DNA of 64,000 nt from Oscillospiraceae bacterium (GCA_017512745.1 JAFWEV010000098.1:81934-145933), one strand, 5' to 3'; positions 49,957 through 58,893 are shown, numbered from the stretch's first letter. Notes: a model not told the origin generated them from the letters alone. A program made the numbers and translations.

Positions 49957-50316
49957 TTATTCCTCTATATGCTCTCTGCCCTGATCTATGATCGTCCTCA
50001 CGTGATCATCGGCGAGAGAATAAATGACCTGACGTCCTTCGCGTCTCGACTTTATAAGCCTCGACTGCTTCAGGATCTTGAGCTGATGTGAGATCGCCGA
50101 CTGCGTCATATTCAGAGTCTCGGCCAGATCGCACACACATGAAGATGATTCGAACAGAGCGAAAAGTATGCGTATCCTTGTTGAGTCTCCGAAGACCTTG
50201 AACAGTTCGGCGAGATCATAGAGCTCGTCCTCATCCGGCATATTGCTTGTTATCGCCAGGATAATATCTTCATGCGGCTCATAAACATCACACTGTTCAA
50301 CATCGCGTACAGCCAT
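49957..50316 (-). CDS. ArsR/SmtB-family metal-responsive repressor (CadC/CzrA-like)
   Basis: About 119 residues. It has the winged helix ALFESSSCVCDLAETLNMTQSAISHQLKILKQSRLIKSRREGRQVIYSL. Metal ligands can be suggested at two sites: the ELCVCDL-type SCVCDL cysteines (alpha-3N) and the C-terminal DDHVRTIIDQGREH (alpha-5 Asp/His ligands, as in SmtB/CzrA). The ATG at 50316 is chosen because AGGAGG lies 6-7 bases upstream; an ATG at 50343 lacks one. A matching operator lies in its promoter. Confidence 0.93.
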   Translation of the reverse strand: MAVRDVEQCDVYEPHEDIILAITSNMPDEDELYDLAELFKVFGDSTRIRILFALFESSSCVCDLAETLNMTQSAISHQLKILKQSRLIKSRREGRQVIYSLADDHVRTIIDQGREHIEE

Positions 50317-50340
50317 AACGGACCTCCTCGTTATATTGAA

Positions 50341-50362
50341 CATATGAACACTTGTTCATATG
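50341..50362 (-). promoter_or_regulatory. ArsR/SmtB-type operator
   Basis: A perfect inverted repeat CATATGAACA-CT-TGTTCATATG. The TGAACA half-site arrangement matches SmtB/CzrA/ZiaR operators. It is just downstream of the arsR -10 box, so binding would block the metal-efflux operon until metal is present. Confidence 0.85.
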
Positions 50363-50373
50363 TCGATGGTTTT

Positions 50374-50401
50374 ATTATAACCCTGGCGCGGGTATTGTCA
50401 A
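50374..50401 (-). promoter_or_regulatory. promoter of the arsR-hma-ATPase operon
   Basis: Minus strand TTGACA (50401-50396), 16 bases, TATAAT (50379-50374). Confidence 0.8.
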
Positions 50402-50424
50402 TACATTTTTCCGGGTGATACAAT
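50395..50424 (+). promoter_or_regulatory. promoter of the 26-residue ORF transcript
   Basis: TTGTCA (50395-50400), 18 bases, TACAAT (50419-50424). Its -35 box overlaps that of the divergent arsR promoter. Confidence 0.7.
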
Positions 50425-50428
50425 AATT

Positions 50429-50444
50429 GTTAGATATATCTAAC
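50429..50444 (+). promoter_or_regulatory. perfect 16-base palindrome after the small-ORF promoter
   Basis: GTTAGATATATCTAAC is a perfect palindrome that starts 4 bases after the -10 box. It looks like the binding site of a metal-responsive repressor of DtxR/MntR type; that assignment is inference. It is different from the ArsR-type operator on the other side. Confidence 0.6.
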
Positions 50445-50461
50445 TCAGGGAGGAAGTTCTT

Positions 50462-50542
50462 ATGCGTTTGCACAAGTTTTTTGCATGGGCAACAGTATTC
50501 TGTTTCCTTATGACCATGATCACGGGGTACAAAAAGAGATAG
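50462..50542 (+). CDS. 26-residue hydrophobic peptide (putative small membrane protein)
   Basis: Below usual gene-finder length. The frame starts at ATG 50462 after GGGAGGAAGTTCTT, a good ribosome binding site about 8 bases away, and ends with TAG at 50542. It encodes a basic N-terminus (MRLHKFF), a hydrophobic core (AWATVFCFLMTMITG) and a basic end (YKKR), as in a single-pass small membrane protein. It has its own promoter, operator-like palindrome and terminator, which supports expression. Function is unknown; location suggests metal homeostasis. Confidence 0.6.
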   Translation: MRLHKFFAWATVFCFLMTMITGYKKR

Positions 50543-50582
50543 TTCGGCCGGTATATCTGTGCCCATAAAAGAAACTGAAAAA

Positions 50583-50617
50583 CAGGATCGGAACACCGAT
50601 GAGGTGTACCGATCCTG
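50583..50617. terminator. bidirectional terminator between the small ORF and tex
   Basis: The stem CAGGATCGG/CCGATCCTG (50583-50591, 50609-50617) has an inner ACACC/GGTGT pairing. AACTTTTT follows on the right, and the minus strand reads GTTTTTCAG after it. It can stop both the small-ORF transcript and tex. Confidence 0.85.
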
Positions 50618-50629
50618 AACTTTTTCTGC

Positions 50630-52792
50630 TTATTTTTTCATCGTGAGGGAGATGCGGTTCTTATCCGTGTCGACGCTCAGAACTTTGACGTCGACTATGT
50701 CTCCGACGCTCACGACATCCAGAGGATGCTTTACATATTTATCCGAGAGCTGGGAGATATGAACAAGACCGTCATGATGCACGCCGATATCCACGAAAGC
50801 CCCGAAATCGACAATGTTTCTGATTGTGCCCTTGAGTTCCATTCCGGGTTTGAGATCCGTTATGTCGAGAACGTCGCTCTTGAGTATCGGAGCGGGCATG
50901 TCCTCACGCGGGTCTCTCGACGGTTTCTCGAGCTCCTTCACTATATCCGTGAGAGTGATCTCTCCTATGCCTATCTTCTTCGCGGCGTCCGTGGTGGAGA
51001 CCTTCATCTTTGACATGAGTTTTGAAAGACCGCTGTTATTTCCTTTTCTCATTGCCAGTACGTCGTCAAGACTGAGACCCATGAGAGCCAGGAAATCCTT
51101 CGTGGCTTTATACGATTCCGGGTGGACGCTCGTGGAGTCCAGAGCGTTTTTTCCTCCGGGGATCCTCAGGAATCCGGCACACTGCTCATAGGCTTTGGGG
51201 CCGAGCTTCGGAACATTCAGAAGTTCGGATCTCTCCGAGAACCTTCCGTTCTTCTCCCTGTATTCGACGATGTTCTTTGCTATGGGTTTGGATATTCCGG
51301 AGATGTACTGGAGGAGCGGAGCGGACGCGGTGTTGAGATCCACGCCGACTCTGTTCACGCAGTCCTCAACCACATTGCCCAGCGCCTCGCCGAGCGCCTT
51401 CTGGTCCATGTCGTGCTGATACTGTCCGACACCTATCGCTTTGGGGTCGATCTTGACGAGTTCTGCAAGAGGATCCTGCAGCCTTCTCGCCATGGAGGCG
51501 GCTCCGCGCTGCTCGACGTCGAAATCCGGGAACTCCTCCTGCGCGAGCTTGCTCGCGGAATATACCGATGCGCCGGCCTCGTTGACTATGACATACTGCA
51601 CCGGATGATCGACTTCCTTTATGAGGTCGACGATGATCTTCTCCGACTCTCTCGACGCAGTGCCATTGCCGAGGGAGATGAGATCGACTTTGTATTTATT
51701 GATAAGTTTCTTTACCGTTTCTTTCGCCTCAAGGGCTTTTCTCTCGCCGAGTGTAGCAAAGACTATGGCTGTGTCGAGAACTTTTCCCGTCGGGTCGACA
51801 ACAGCGAGCTTGCAGCCGTTTCTGTATCCCGGGTCCCAGCCGAGGACCGTATGTCCTGCTATCGGAGGCTGCATGAGAAGCTGCTTGAGGTTCTCGCCGA
51901 AGACGATTATGGCATTGTGCTGCGCAGTCTCAGTGAGACCGGAGCGGATATCCCTCTCGATGGACGGGGCAATGAGCCTTGCATATGAGTCGTCGAGAGC
52001 TTCCTTGAGATAGGGAGAAGTGTATTTGTTGGGGCAGGTAATGACCATCTCTTCGAGATATTCCGTTATATCCTCAACGGGAGCGTCGATCTTTACCGTC
52101 AGGACTTTCTCGGCTTCTCCTCTGTTGATGGCAAGGATCCTGTGACCGGGTATCTTTGACACGGGTTCGGAGAAATCGTAGTACATTTCGTAGGGGGTCT
52201 TTGCCTCCGTGTCTTTCGCGGAACTAGCTATAACGCCTTTCTCGAAGGTCATGTTTCTGATCGCCACGCGGAACTCGGCATCGTCTGAGATATCCTCAGC
52301 GATTATGTCTTTCGCTCCGGCTATAGCGTCCTCCACGGACTCCACACCCTTTTCGGGATCTACAAAGTCAAGCGCGACCTTTTCGACAGGCTCGCCGATC
52401 TCCTGTTCGCGGATCATCTGGGCGAGGGGCTCAAGGCCTTTCTCCTTAGCTACGCTGGCTCTGGTCTTTCTCTTCGGCCTGTACGGACGGTACAGGTCGT
52501 CGACAAGGACCATGGTCTCGGCGGCTTCGATCTTTTCGCGGAGTTCATCGGTGAGCTTGCCCTGCTCCTCGATGCTGGAGAGGACCTGGGCTTTCTTCTC
52601 CTCGAGGTTCCTCAGGTATTTGAGCCTCTCCTCAAGAGCTCTCAGCACTTCGTCATTGAGATCGCCTGTGACGTCTTTTCTGTATCGTGAAATGAACGGC
52701 ACGGTGCTGCCTTCGTCGAGAAGTTTGACGGCCGCGTCCACCTGCCATTCCTTTATTGACAGTTCTTTTGCGAGTTGGGTATTGATCTGCAT
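50630..52792 (-). CDS. tex: Tex-family RNA-binding transcription accessory protein
   Basis: A 720-residue nucleic-acid-binding protein. It has the N-terminal Tex helices (LSIKEWQVDAAVKLLDEGSTVPFISRYRKDVTG), the YqgF RNase H-like domain (VLGWDPGYRNGCKLAVVDPTG), helix-hairpin-helix motifs (VDLNTASAPLLQYISGI; LLNVPKLGPKAYEQCAGFLRI) and a C-terminal S1 domain (GMELKGTIRNIVDFGAFVDIGVHHDGLVHISQLSDKYV). It is widespread in bacteria. The extended -10 TGCTATAAT lies on the minus strand at 52834-52826, and AAAGGA precedes the ATG. Confidence 0.97.
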   Translation of the reverse strand: MQINTQLAKELSIKEWQVDAAVKLLDEGSTVPFISRYRKDVTGDLNDEVLRALEERLKYLRNLEEKKAQVLSSIEEQGKLTDELREKIEAAETMVLVDDLYRPYRPKRKTRASVAKEKGLEPLAQMIREQEIGEPVEKVALDFVDPEKGVESVEDAIAGAKDIIAEDISDDAEFRVAIRNMTFEKGVIASSAKDTEAKTPYEMYYDFSEPVSKIPGHRILAINRGEAEKVLTVKIDAPVEDITEYLEEMVITCPNKYTSPYLKEALDDSYARLIAPSIERDIRSGLTETAQHNAIIVFGENLKQLLMQPPIAGHTVLGWDPGYRNGCKLAVVDPTGKVLDTAIVFATLGERKALEAKETVKKLINKYKVDLISLGNGTASRESEKIIVDLIKEVDHPVQYVIVNEAGASVYSASKLAQEEFPDFDVEQRGAASMARRLQDPLAELVKIDPKAIGVGQYQHDMDQKALGEALGNVVEDCVNRVGVDLNTASAPLLQYISGISKPIAKNIVEYREKNGRFSERSELLNVPKLGPKAYEQCAGFLRIPGGKNALDSTSVHPESYKATKDFLALMGLSLDDVLAMRKGNNSGLSKLMSKMKVSTTDAAKKIGIGEITLTDIVKELEKPSRDPREDMPAPILKSDVLDITDLKPGMELKGTIRNIVDFGAFVDIGVHHDGLVHISQLSDKYVKHPLDVVSVGDIVDVKVLSVDTDKNRISLTMKK

Positions 52793-52825
52793 ATGTGTTC
52801 CTTTCGGTCTTAAAATACGTGCTTA

Positions 52826-52834
52826 ATTATAGCA
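52826..52834 (-). promoter_or_regulatory. extended -10 promoter of tex
   Basis: Minus-strand TGCTATAAT, 34 bases before the tex start. It lacks a clear -35, as extended -10 promoters often do. Confidence 0.6.
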
Positions 52835-52862
52835 GAAAACGGGATTCCGATTAAGGTAGGGC

Positions 52863-52904
52863 AAAATGACCAAAACAGGAAACTATTTTCGTCATTTTAG
52901 TTTC
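52863..52904 (+). promoter_or_regulatory. inverted repeats before the TetR gene, candidate autoregulatory operator
   Basis: AAAATGAC (52863-52870) is complementary to GTCATTTT (52891-52898). GAAACTA (52879-52885) is complementary to TAGTTTC (52898-52904). TetR-family genes are usually controlled by such palindromes in their own promoters; the assignment is inference. Confidence 0.5.
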
Positions 52905-52986
52905 TATCAATCGGAGCGACGTCATGGTATCCTATATCTGTAGGAAACTCGCACACCCCAAATCAGTTTCCAAAGGAGTGAATGCA

Positions 52987-53556
52987 TTGAGCAACAGCGA
53001 AAAAAAGGCCCGGATGATAGAGTCTGTCATTAGACAGTACCGTGAGAAGGGCATCAAGTTTACGATGGATGACGTGGCGAATGATCTCCATATGAGCAAA
53101 AAAACGATATACAAATACTATGAGGACAAGGATTCGATGCTTATAGACGCCGTCAATCAGTTTTTTGACACGGTAAAGGAAGCTGAGGATATCATCCTTA
53201 AAGACGACGACCTTGACTATTACGAGAAACTCCGCAGAGTGCTCTCCGCTATGCCGAATCAGTACGACGGCATGGAATTCGGGCAGCTGTACATGACGAA
53301 GGAGAAGCATCCGAAAGTTTACGAGTGTATAGCCAGGCGGCTCGAGAGCGGATGGGAACCGACCATCAGGCTTCTCGAAGAGGGGATAGCGAGCGGAAAG
53401 CTCAGAAATTTCTCCATACCGATCATGAAGACGATGATGGAGACGACCCTCGAGCAGTTCTTCCAGAAGGACGTGCTCGTAAAGAACGACATTCCGTACA
53501 ATACGGCTCTGAATGAAGTCGTAGACATCCTTATCAACGGTATCAGAAACAACTGA
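52987..53556 (+). CDS. TetR-family regulator of the oligosaccharide operon
   Basis: About 189 residues. The N-terminal helix-turn-helix is KARMIESVIRQYREKGIKFTMDDVANDLHMSKKTIYKYYEDKDSMLIDAV. The C-terminal ligand domain is divergent. The start is decided by the ribosome binding site: AAAGGAG (52972-52978) lies 8 bases before an in-frame TTG at 52987, whereas the in-frame ATG at 52924 has none and the nearby ATG at 52982 is out of frame. TTG is therefore the likely start. It lies 29 bases before the GH2 gene and is probably both a member and the regulator of that operon. Confidence 0.88.
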   Translation: MSNSEKKARMIESVIRQYREKGIKFTMDDVANDLHMSKKTIYKYYEDKDSMLIDAVNQFFDTVKEAEDIILKDDDLDYYEKLRRVLSAMPNQYDGMEFGQLYMTKEKHPKVYECIARRLESGWEPTIRLLEEGIASGKLRNFSIPIMKTMMETTLEQFFQKDVLVKNDIPYNTALNEVVDILINGIRNN

Positions 53557-53585
53557 CGCGGCACAGGACCGACGGAGGTATAAAT

Positions 53586-56012
53586 ATGAGAATATATCTT
53601 AATAACGACTGGCTGTTTACGGAGCAGTATTCCGAAGAGTTCATGAGAGGGGATCTGCAGGAAGGGAAGACCGTACGGATCCCTCACACTGTAAAGGAGA
53701 CCCCTTACGATTACTTCGACGAATCCGTATATCAGATGATCAGCGGCTACAGAAGGGAACTTCCGGTGGACGCCTCCATGAAAGACAAATCACTCGTACT
53801 TCATTTTGAGGCAGTGGGCCACGGCGCCGAAGTATTTCTGAACGGAGAGAAGATAGCCGAGCACAGCTGCGGATATACGGCATTCGAAGCCAATATCTCC
53901 GACAAAGTGAATTTCGGCGGGAAGAACATGATCTGTGTCAGATGTGACTCCCGCGAGACCCAGGATTTTCCTCCGTTCGGTTTCGTGATCGACTACATGA
54001 CATACGGGGGCATTTACAGGGACGTCTGGCTTGAAGTCAGGGAAAAGACATACATTAAGGACCTGTTCCTGAAACCCGTCGCCATGATCATACCGAGATC
54101 CAACAAGGTGACGATCGGAAACGAGATAACGCTTGCCGGCGTAGAGAGCGCTGACGGCTATACGCTGAGACAGACCGTGACTCCTCACGGCAGGGAAGGC
54201 ATGAGTACCGTCACGGAGATCGCCCTTGGCAAATGCGAAAAAAAAGAGAGGCAGGAGAACGTATTCCTATTCGATTCCTTCAAGGAGAACGCGGATCTGT
54301 GGTCTCCGGACCATCCGTATCTCTATGATGTGAAGACGGAACTCATCTACATGGGGGAGGTCCGCGACACATATGAGGTGAGGACCGGATTCAGAAATGT
54401 TCTGTTCAACGCGAACGGTCTTTACATAAACGGAAAGAAAATCAAGATAAGAGGTCTCAACAGGCATCAGAGCTACCCGTATGTCGGCTACGCAATGCCG
54501 GACTCACAGCAGATAGCCGACGCTGACATACTGAAATACGAGCTCGGACTCAATGCGGTGAGAACATCCCACTACCCGCAGTCTCACGCCTTCATCGGAA
54601 GATGCGACGAAATAGGACTTCTCGTGTTCACGGAGATACCGGGATGGCAGCATGTGGGAGAAGGCCCGTGGAAGGATCAGGCCGTAAAGAATACGGAGGA
54701 CATGGTGCTGCAGTACAGGAATCATCCGTCGATCTTCCTCTGGGGAGTCAGGATAAACGAATCCAATGACGACGACGAGCTGTACCTGAGAACTAATCTC
54801 GTAGCGAGAGCGCTCGATCCGACAAGACCTACGGGCGGAGTGAGATGCATAAAGAAGAGCAACCTCCTCGAAGATGTATATACATATAACGACTTCCTGC
54901 ACGACGGCACCAACAAGGGTTGCGACAGAAAGAAAGACGTAACGTCCGACATGAGCAAGGGGTATATGGTCACAGAGTACAACGGACACATGTATCCGAC
55001 AAAGACATACGACTCCGAACTTCACAGGATGAATCACATGATAAGGCATGCGGCGGTACTGGATGCGGTTGCCGCCGAAGACGATATCGCGGGAAGTTTC
55101 GGATGGTGCATGGCCGATTACAACACACACAGGGACTTCGGTTCGGGCGACAGGATATGCTACCACGGAGTTCTGGATATGTTCAGGAATCCGAAACTTG
55201 CTGCGGCCATATATGCAGCATATCAGAAGGATACGCCCGTGCTCGAGGTGAGCTCGCAGATGGATATAGGCGAGCATCCCACAGGAAACATCGGAGAAGT
55301 CTACGCGGTAACGAACGCCGAGAAGATAAGATTCTATAAAAACGGAAAATTCGTGAGAGACTACTACCCGTCGGAATCCAAGTTCGCTCATCTTCCCAGC
55401 GGACCGGTCCTCATCGACGATTTCATTGGCGATCAACTTGTGGAGAAGGAGGGGTTCAAGCCGAAACAGGCGGAACTCGCGAAGGACATTCTCAACTATG
55501 CCGCCATACACGGATTCAACTCTCTGCCGGCCTCGATAATGGCAAAGGCGGGAACGCTGATGGCGCTGTACGGAATGAAATACGATGACGCTTATGCCCT
55601 TTATTCGAAATACATCGGCAACTGGGGAGATTCGACCGCGGAATACAAGTTTGAAGCGGTGAACGGTGACGAGGTCGTAAAGACCGTCATAAGAAGCGCT
55701 GCGACGGAGCTGCACCTTGAGGCGTCGGCGGATCACACGGAGCTCGTTGAGGGAAAGACGTATGACGTGGCGTCCGTCAGGATCTCCGTAAAGGATCAGA
55801 ACGGCAATGTGCTGCCTTTCTTCCAGGGATCGATAGCCGCAAAAGTGACAGGCCCCGCGGAGATAATAGGACCAAAGATCATCTCGATGAGAGGCGGTCT
55901 CGGAGGAACATATATAAGGACCACCGGCGAAGAAGGAGAGATAACACTCTCCCTCGGAGGCGATCAGGTCCAAAAGATACAGCTGGTATTCAGGGTCATC
56001 AAGGAGAAATAA
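53586..56012 (+). CDS. glycoside hydrolase family 2 enzyme (beta-galactosidase/beta-glucuronidase type)
   Basis: An 808-residue GH2 protein without signal peptide, so intracellular. It has a sugar-binding domain (residues 1-150), an immunoglobulin-like domain and a TIM barrel (GLNRHQSYPYVGYAMPDSQQI; RTSHYPQSHAFIGRCDEIGLLVFTEIPGW). The acid/base Glu is in FLWGVRINESNDD (near residue 393) and the nucleophile Glu is in YMVTEYNGHMY (near residue 460). A C-terminal beta domain follows. The unusual WGVRINES in place of the common WSLGNES marks a subgroup; the exact sugar is not predictable. It would hydrolyse imported oligosaccharides. Confidence 0.93.
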   Translation: MRIYLNNDWLFTEQYSEEFMRGDLQEGKTVRIPHTVKETPYDYFDESVYQMISGYRRELPVDASMKDKSLVLHFEAVGHGAEVFLNGEKIAEHSCGYTAFEANISDKVNFGGKNMICVRCDSRETQDFPPFGFVIDYMTYGGIYRDVWLEVREKTYIKDLFLKPVAMIIPRSNKVTIGNEITLAGVESADGYTLRQTVTPHGREGMSTVTEIALGKCEKKERQENVFLFDSFKENADLWSPDHPYLYDVKTELIYMGEVRDTYEVRTGFRNVLFNANGLYINGKKIKIRGLNRHQSYPYVGYAMPDSQQIADADILKYELGLNAVRTSHYPQSHAFIGRCDEIGLLVFTEIPGWQHVGEGPWKDQAVKNTEDMVLQYRNHPSIFLWGVRINESNDDDELYLRTNLVARALDPTRPTGGVRCIKKSNLLEDVYTYNDFLHDGTNKGCDRKKDVTSDMSKGYMVTEYNGHMYPTKTYDSELHRMNHMIRHAAVLDAVAAEDDIAGSFGWCMADYNTHRDFGSGDRICYHGVLDMFRNPKLAAAIYAAYQKDTPVLEVSSQMDIGEHPTGNIGEVYAVTNAEKIRFYKNGKFVRDYYPSESKFAHLPSGPVLIDDFIGDQLVEKEGFKPKQAELAKDILNYAAIHGFNSLPASIMAKAGTLMALYGMKYDDAYALYSKYIGNWGDSTAEYKFEAVNGDEVVKTVIRSAATELHLEASADHTELVEGKTYDVASVRISVKDQNGNVLPFFQGSIAAKVTGPAEIIGPKIISMRGGLGGTYIRTTGEEGEITLSLGGDQVQKIQLVFRVIKEK

Positions 56013-56015
56013 GAC

Positions 56016-57479
56016 ATGACTGACAGATCAAAAGAGATTTTCGGAAATATCATTCCGGACAGGGACTATGCAAAATCCGTAAAGTCCAAGAAAAAGTACA
56101 TCAGAAAGTTCGGGGATGATTCCGGGAAAGACTATTCTGCGGTAGTGGTTCCGAACGATCATATCGGAAACATCATCGGAGTCGAGGACATTAGAGTCGA
56201 CGAGCAGCATGATGACCTCGGATTCAACACGGAAAAGGGCGTCATCGTAGGAAATATCAGAATGGGATTCGGCCATTACAGGATATCGATGGCGATAGCC
56301 TCCGCAGCGAATGCGCTCGGATACAAGCCCTACTGGATGGACCTCAACTCCTACAAGACAACAACGTGCACAAAGGTCATCAGTTCCCAGAACGATCTGT
56401 ATTCGCTGGGATCCAGGATCTCCCAGAAGTCGAAGCTTTTCAACAAGCTCGTATGGGAACCTATGAACTATGAGGGATTCAGAAAGCTCACATACAACTC
56501 CTCTGACCAGAAGAACGCGGAGCTCATGGCTCCGGTGTTCAGGAACATCCCGAAGGATATTCCGGTCATCGGAACGCATGTATGGCCTGCTCAGGCGGCG
56601 CTCCACGGCGGCATGAAATACGTCGTCAACGCGATCCCGGACAACTGGCCGATGGCTCTGCACTTTGCGGAGGGAAGCGTCCACACCGTACAGACTCATT
56701 ACGCATATCAGGGCTACAGGATTCTCAACGGAATGATGGGAGATAAGGTCCTCGAGCCGATGCCGGCCGACAGCCTCGTATATACCGGACACTATATCGA
56801 TCACGAACTCGTCGCCAATATCGAAGCTGACTGCGCGGCAAGGATCGCGAGAAAAGAGAGCGGAAAACCGATGAGATTCCTGCTCACCATCGGCGGCGCA
56901 GGCGCTCAGAAGGAGATCTTCGAAGCGATCATCAAGTATCTGCTGCCTCTCATAAAGGAAAACAAAGCGGCGCTGTATGTAAATGTCGGCGACTACAGGA
57001 ACGTCTGGGACGATCTCACAACGAACATACCGGGACTCAGAGGACTTTCAAAGGAGCACTTCAACGACTGGGAAGGAATGAAGGCCTTTGCTGAGGAAGC
57101 TCTGACAGGCGACGTTACAGGAGTCCACGCATTCTGGCACGAGAACATTTTCGAGGCGGTTTACTGCACGAATCTTCTCATGAGAAGCTGCGACGTGCTC
57201 GTAACAAAGCCCAGCGAACTCGCTTTCTATCCGGTGCCGAAGCTGTTCATAAAGCGCATCGGCGGTCACGAGCAGTGGGGAGCTATCCACTCCGCTGAGA
57301 TAGGCGACGGAACACTCGAGTGCAGGGACATCCCGCACACCATTCAGATGATAAAAATGTTTATGGATGATGAAGTTCTGCTTAAAGATATGTGCGGAAA
57401 CATCATGAAAAATAAAGAACAGGGCATCTATGACGGAGCATACGAAGTCGTCAGGATCGCCATGGGACTAAAGAAATAA
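56016..57479 (+). CDS. GT-B-fold glycosyltransferase-like protein
   Basis: A 487-residue protein of a poorly described family. A GT-B-like N-terminal loop (GNIRMGFGHYRISMAIASAANALGYKPYWMDLNS) resembles MGDG synthase/MurG-type enzymes, and the C-terminal half has LLTIGGAGAQKEIFEAIIKYL and CDVLVTKPSELAFYPVPKLFIKRIGGHEQWG, as in a donor-binding domain. No signal peptide or membrane helix is visible. It lies 3 bases after the GH2 gene and 16 before a sugar symporter. It might glycosylate a lipid or act on an imported glycoside; the role is unknown. Confidence 0.75.
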   Translation: MTDRSKEIFGNIIPDRDYAKSVKSKKKYIRKFGDDSGKDYSAVVVPNDHIGNIIGVEDIRVDEQHDDLGFNTEKGVIVGNIRMGFGHYRISMAIASAANALGYKPYWMDLNSYKTTTCTKVISSQNDLYSLGSRISQKSKLFNKLVWEPMNYEGFRKLTYNSSDQKNAELMAPVFRNIPKDIPVIGTHVWPAQAALHGGMKYVVNAIPDNWPMALHFAEGSVHTVQTHYAYQGYRILNGMMGDKVLEPMPADSLVYTGHYIDHELVANIEADCAARIARKESGKPMRFLLTIGGAGAQKEIFEAIIKYLLPLIKENKAALYVNVGDYRNVWDDLTTNIPGLRGLSKEHFNDWEGMKAFAEEALTGDVTGVHAFWHENIFEAVYCTNLLMRSCDVLVTKPSELAFYPVPKLFIKRIGGHEQWGAIHSAEIGDGTLECRDIPHTIQMIKMFMDDEVLLKDMCGNIMKNKEQGIYDGAYEVVRIAMGLKK

Positions 57480-57495
57480 TCAGGAGGACGCGATC

Positions 57496-58893
57496 GTGAA
57501 ACTGACCGTCAAAGAAAAGATTTCCTACGGGCTCGGCGCAGTGGGAAAAGACATGGTATATATGCTTTCCGCAAGCTATGTACTCTACTACTTCCAGGAT
57601 GTTCTTGGAGTGAGCGCCATCGCTATGGGCGTTATCCTCATGGCAGCAAGAGTGTTCGACGCATTCAACGACCCGATCATGGGCGTTATCGTCGCAAAGA
57701 CAAAGACAAAATGGGGCAAATTCCGCCCGTGGCTCATGATAGGAACCATCACGAACGCCGTAGTGCTCTACGTCATGTTCGCGGCTCCTCCGAAGCTCGA
57801 CGGACCCGGACTCGTCGCATATGCCGCAGTAACATATATCCTCTGGGGCGTAACGTACACGATGATGGACATCCCGTACTGGTCCATGATCCCGGCATTC
57901 ACCGATTCCGGCAAAGAGCGTGAGGGACTCACGACGCTTGCAAGATCCTGCGCAGGTGTAGGTTCCGCGCTCATCACGATCTTCACGATGCTCGCAGTAC
58001 ACGCTTTCGGCGGAGCAAACGAGAGAGTCGGATTCAAGTGGTTCGCGCTCGTTATCTCGGCTCTGTTCATAATCTTCATCACGATAACATGCGTCAACAT
58101 CAAGGAGAAATCCACGGTTGACATGGATTCTCCGACACTTGGTCAGATGTTCAAAGCCCTCATCCAGAACGATCAGGCAATGGCCATCGTCCTCACGATA
58201 GTTCTCATCAACTGCGCTATTTACATCACATCCAACCTCGTTATCTACTTCTTCAAATATGACTTCGGCGGCACGTCCTGGTTCGGATCTTACACGCTGT
58301 TCAATACATTCGGCGGCGGCATCCAGATCCTCTCCATGATGCTCTTCTATCCTCTTCTCAGGAAGAAGTTCTCCAATACGAAGATCTTCTACATCTGCGT
58401 GTCCGCAGCTATGATCGGCTATGCCGTCCTCCTCGGCCTCGCATTCACGAATATGGGCAACGTAATGCTTCTGTTCATCCCCGGATTCTTCATCTTTGCC
58501 GCCAACGGCATCCTGTCCGTTCTCACGACCATCTTCCTTGCCAATACGGTAGATTACGGAGAGATCAAGAACAACCGCAGAGATGAGTCGGTCATCTTCT
58601 CGATGCAGACATTCGTCGTAAAGCTCGCTTCCGGTGTTGCCGCTCTCATCGCCTCCATATGCCTTGAGATCTTCAGCCTCTCCAGTGAAGCGGTGACCGA
58701 GGCCGACAAACTCGTCGACTTCTCTCTCGCAGTTCCGGCAGCTTCAAAGACCGGACTCAGAATGACCATGACGGTCGTTCCGATCATAGGACTCTTCATC
58801 GGTCTGTTCTGGTTCAGGAAGAAATATATCCTCAATGAGACAAAGATGAACGAGATCACCGAAGAGCTGCACAGAAAAGCGGCGCAGCAATAA
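57496..58893 (+). CDS. GPH-family sugar:cation symporter (MelB-like)
   Basis: A 465-residue glycoside-pentoside-hexuronide transporter with 12 predicted helices. Family features are KISYGLGAVGKDMVYML, DAFNDPIMGVIVAKTKTKWGKFRPWLMIG in the first cytoplasmic loop, and the Asp residues of the cation site in helix 2. It has a GTG start 8 bases after CAGGAGG. Located between a GH2/GT pair and a GH36 alpha-galactosidase, it most likely imports an alpha- or beta-galactoside. Confidence 0.93.
   Translation: MKLTVKEKISYGLGAVGKDMVYMLSASYVLYYFQDVLGVSAIAMGVILMAARVFDAFNDPIMGVIVAKTKTKWGKFRPWLMIGTITNAVVLYVMFAAPPKLDGPGLVAYAAVTYILWGVTYTMMDIPYWSMIPAFTDSGKEREGLTTLARSCAGVGSALITIFTMLAVHAFGGANERVGFKWFALVISALFIIFITITCVNIKEKSTVDMDSPTLGQMFKALIQNDQAMAIVLTIVLINCAIYITSNLVIYFFKYDFGGTSWFGSYTLFNTFGGGIQILSMMLFYPLLRKKFSNTKIFYICVSAAMIGYAVLLGLAFTNMGNVMLLFIPGFFIFAANGILSVLTTIFLANTVDYGEIKNNRRDESVIFSMQTFVVKLASGVAALIASICLEIFSLSSEAVTEADKLVDFSLAVPAASKTGLRMTMTVVPIIGLFIGLFWFRKKYILNETKMNEITEELHRKAAQQ

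Noticed and set aside
54504..55973. Open frame of 489 codons on the minus strand inside the GH2 gene
   Set aside because: Fully antisense to a gene with clear catalytic motifs; the translation has no recognisable domain and no ribosome binding site. It is a codon-bias shadow.
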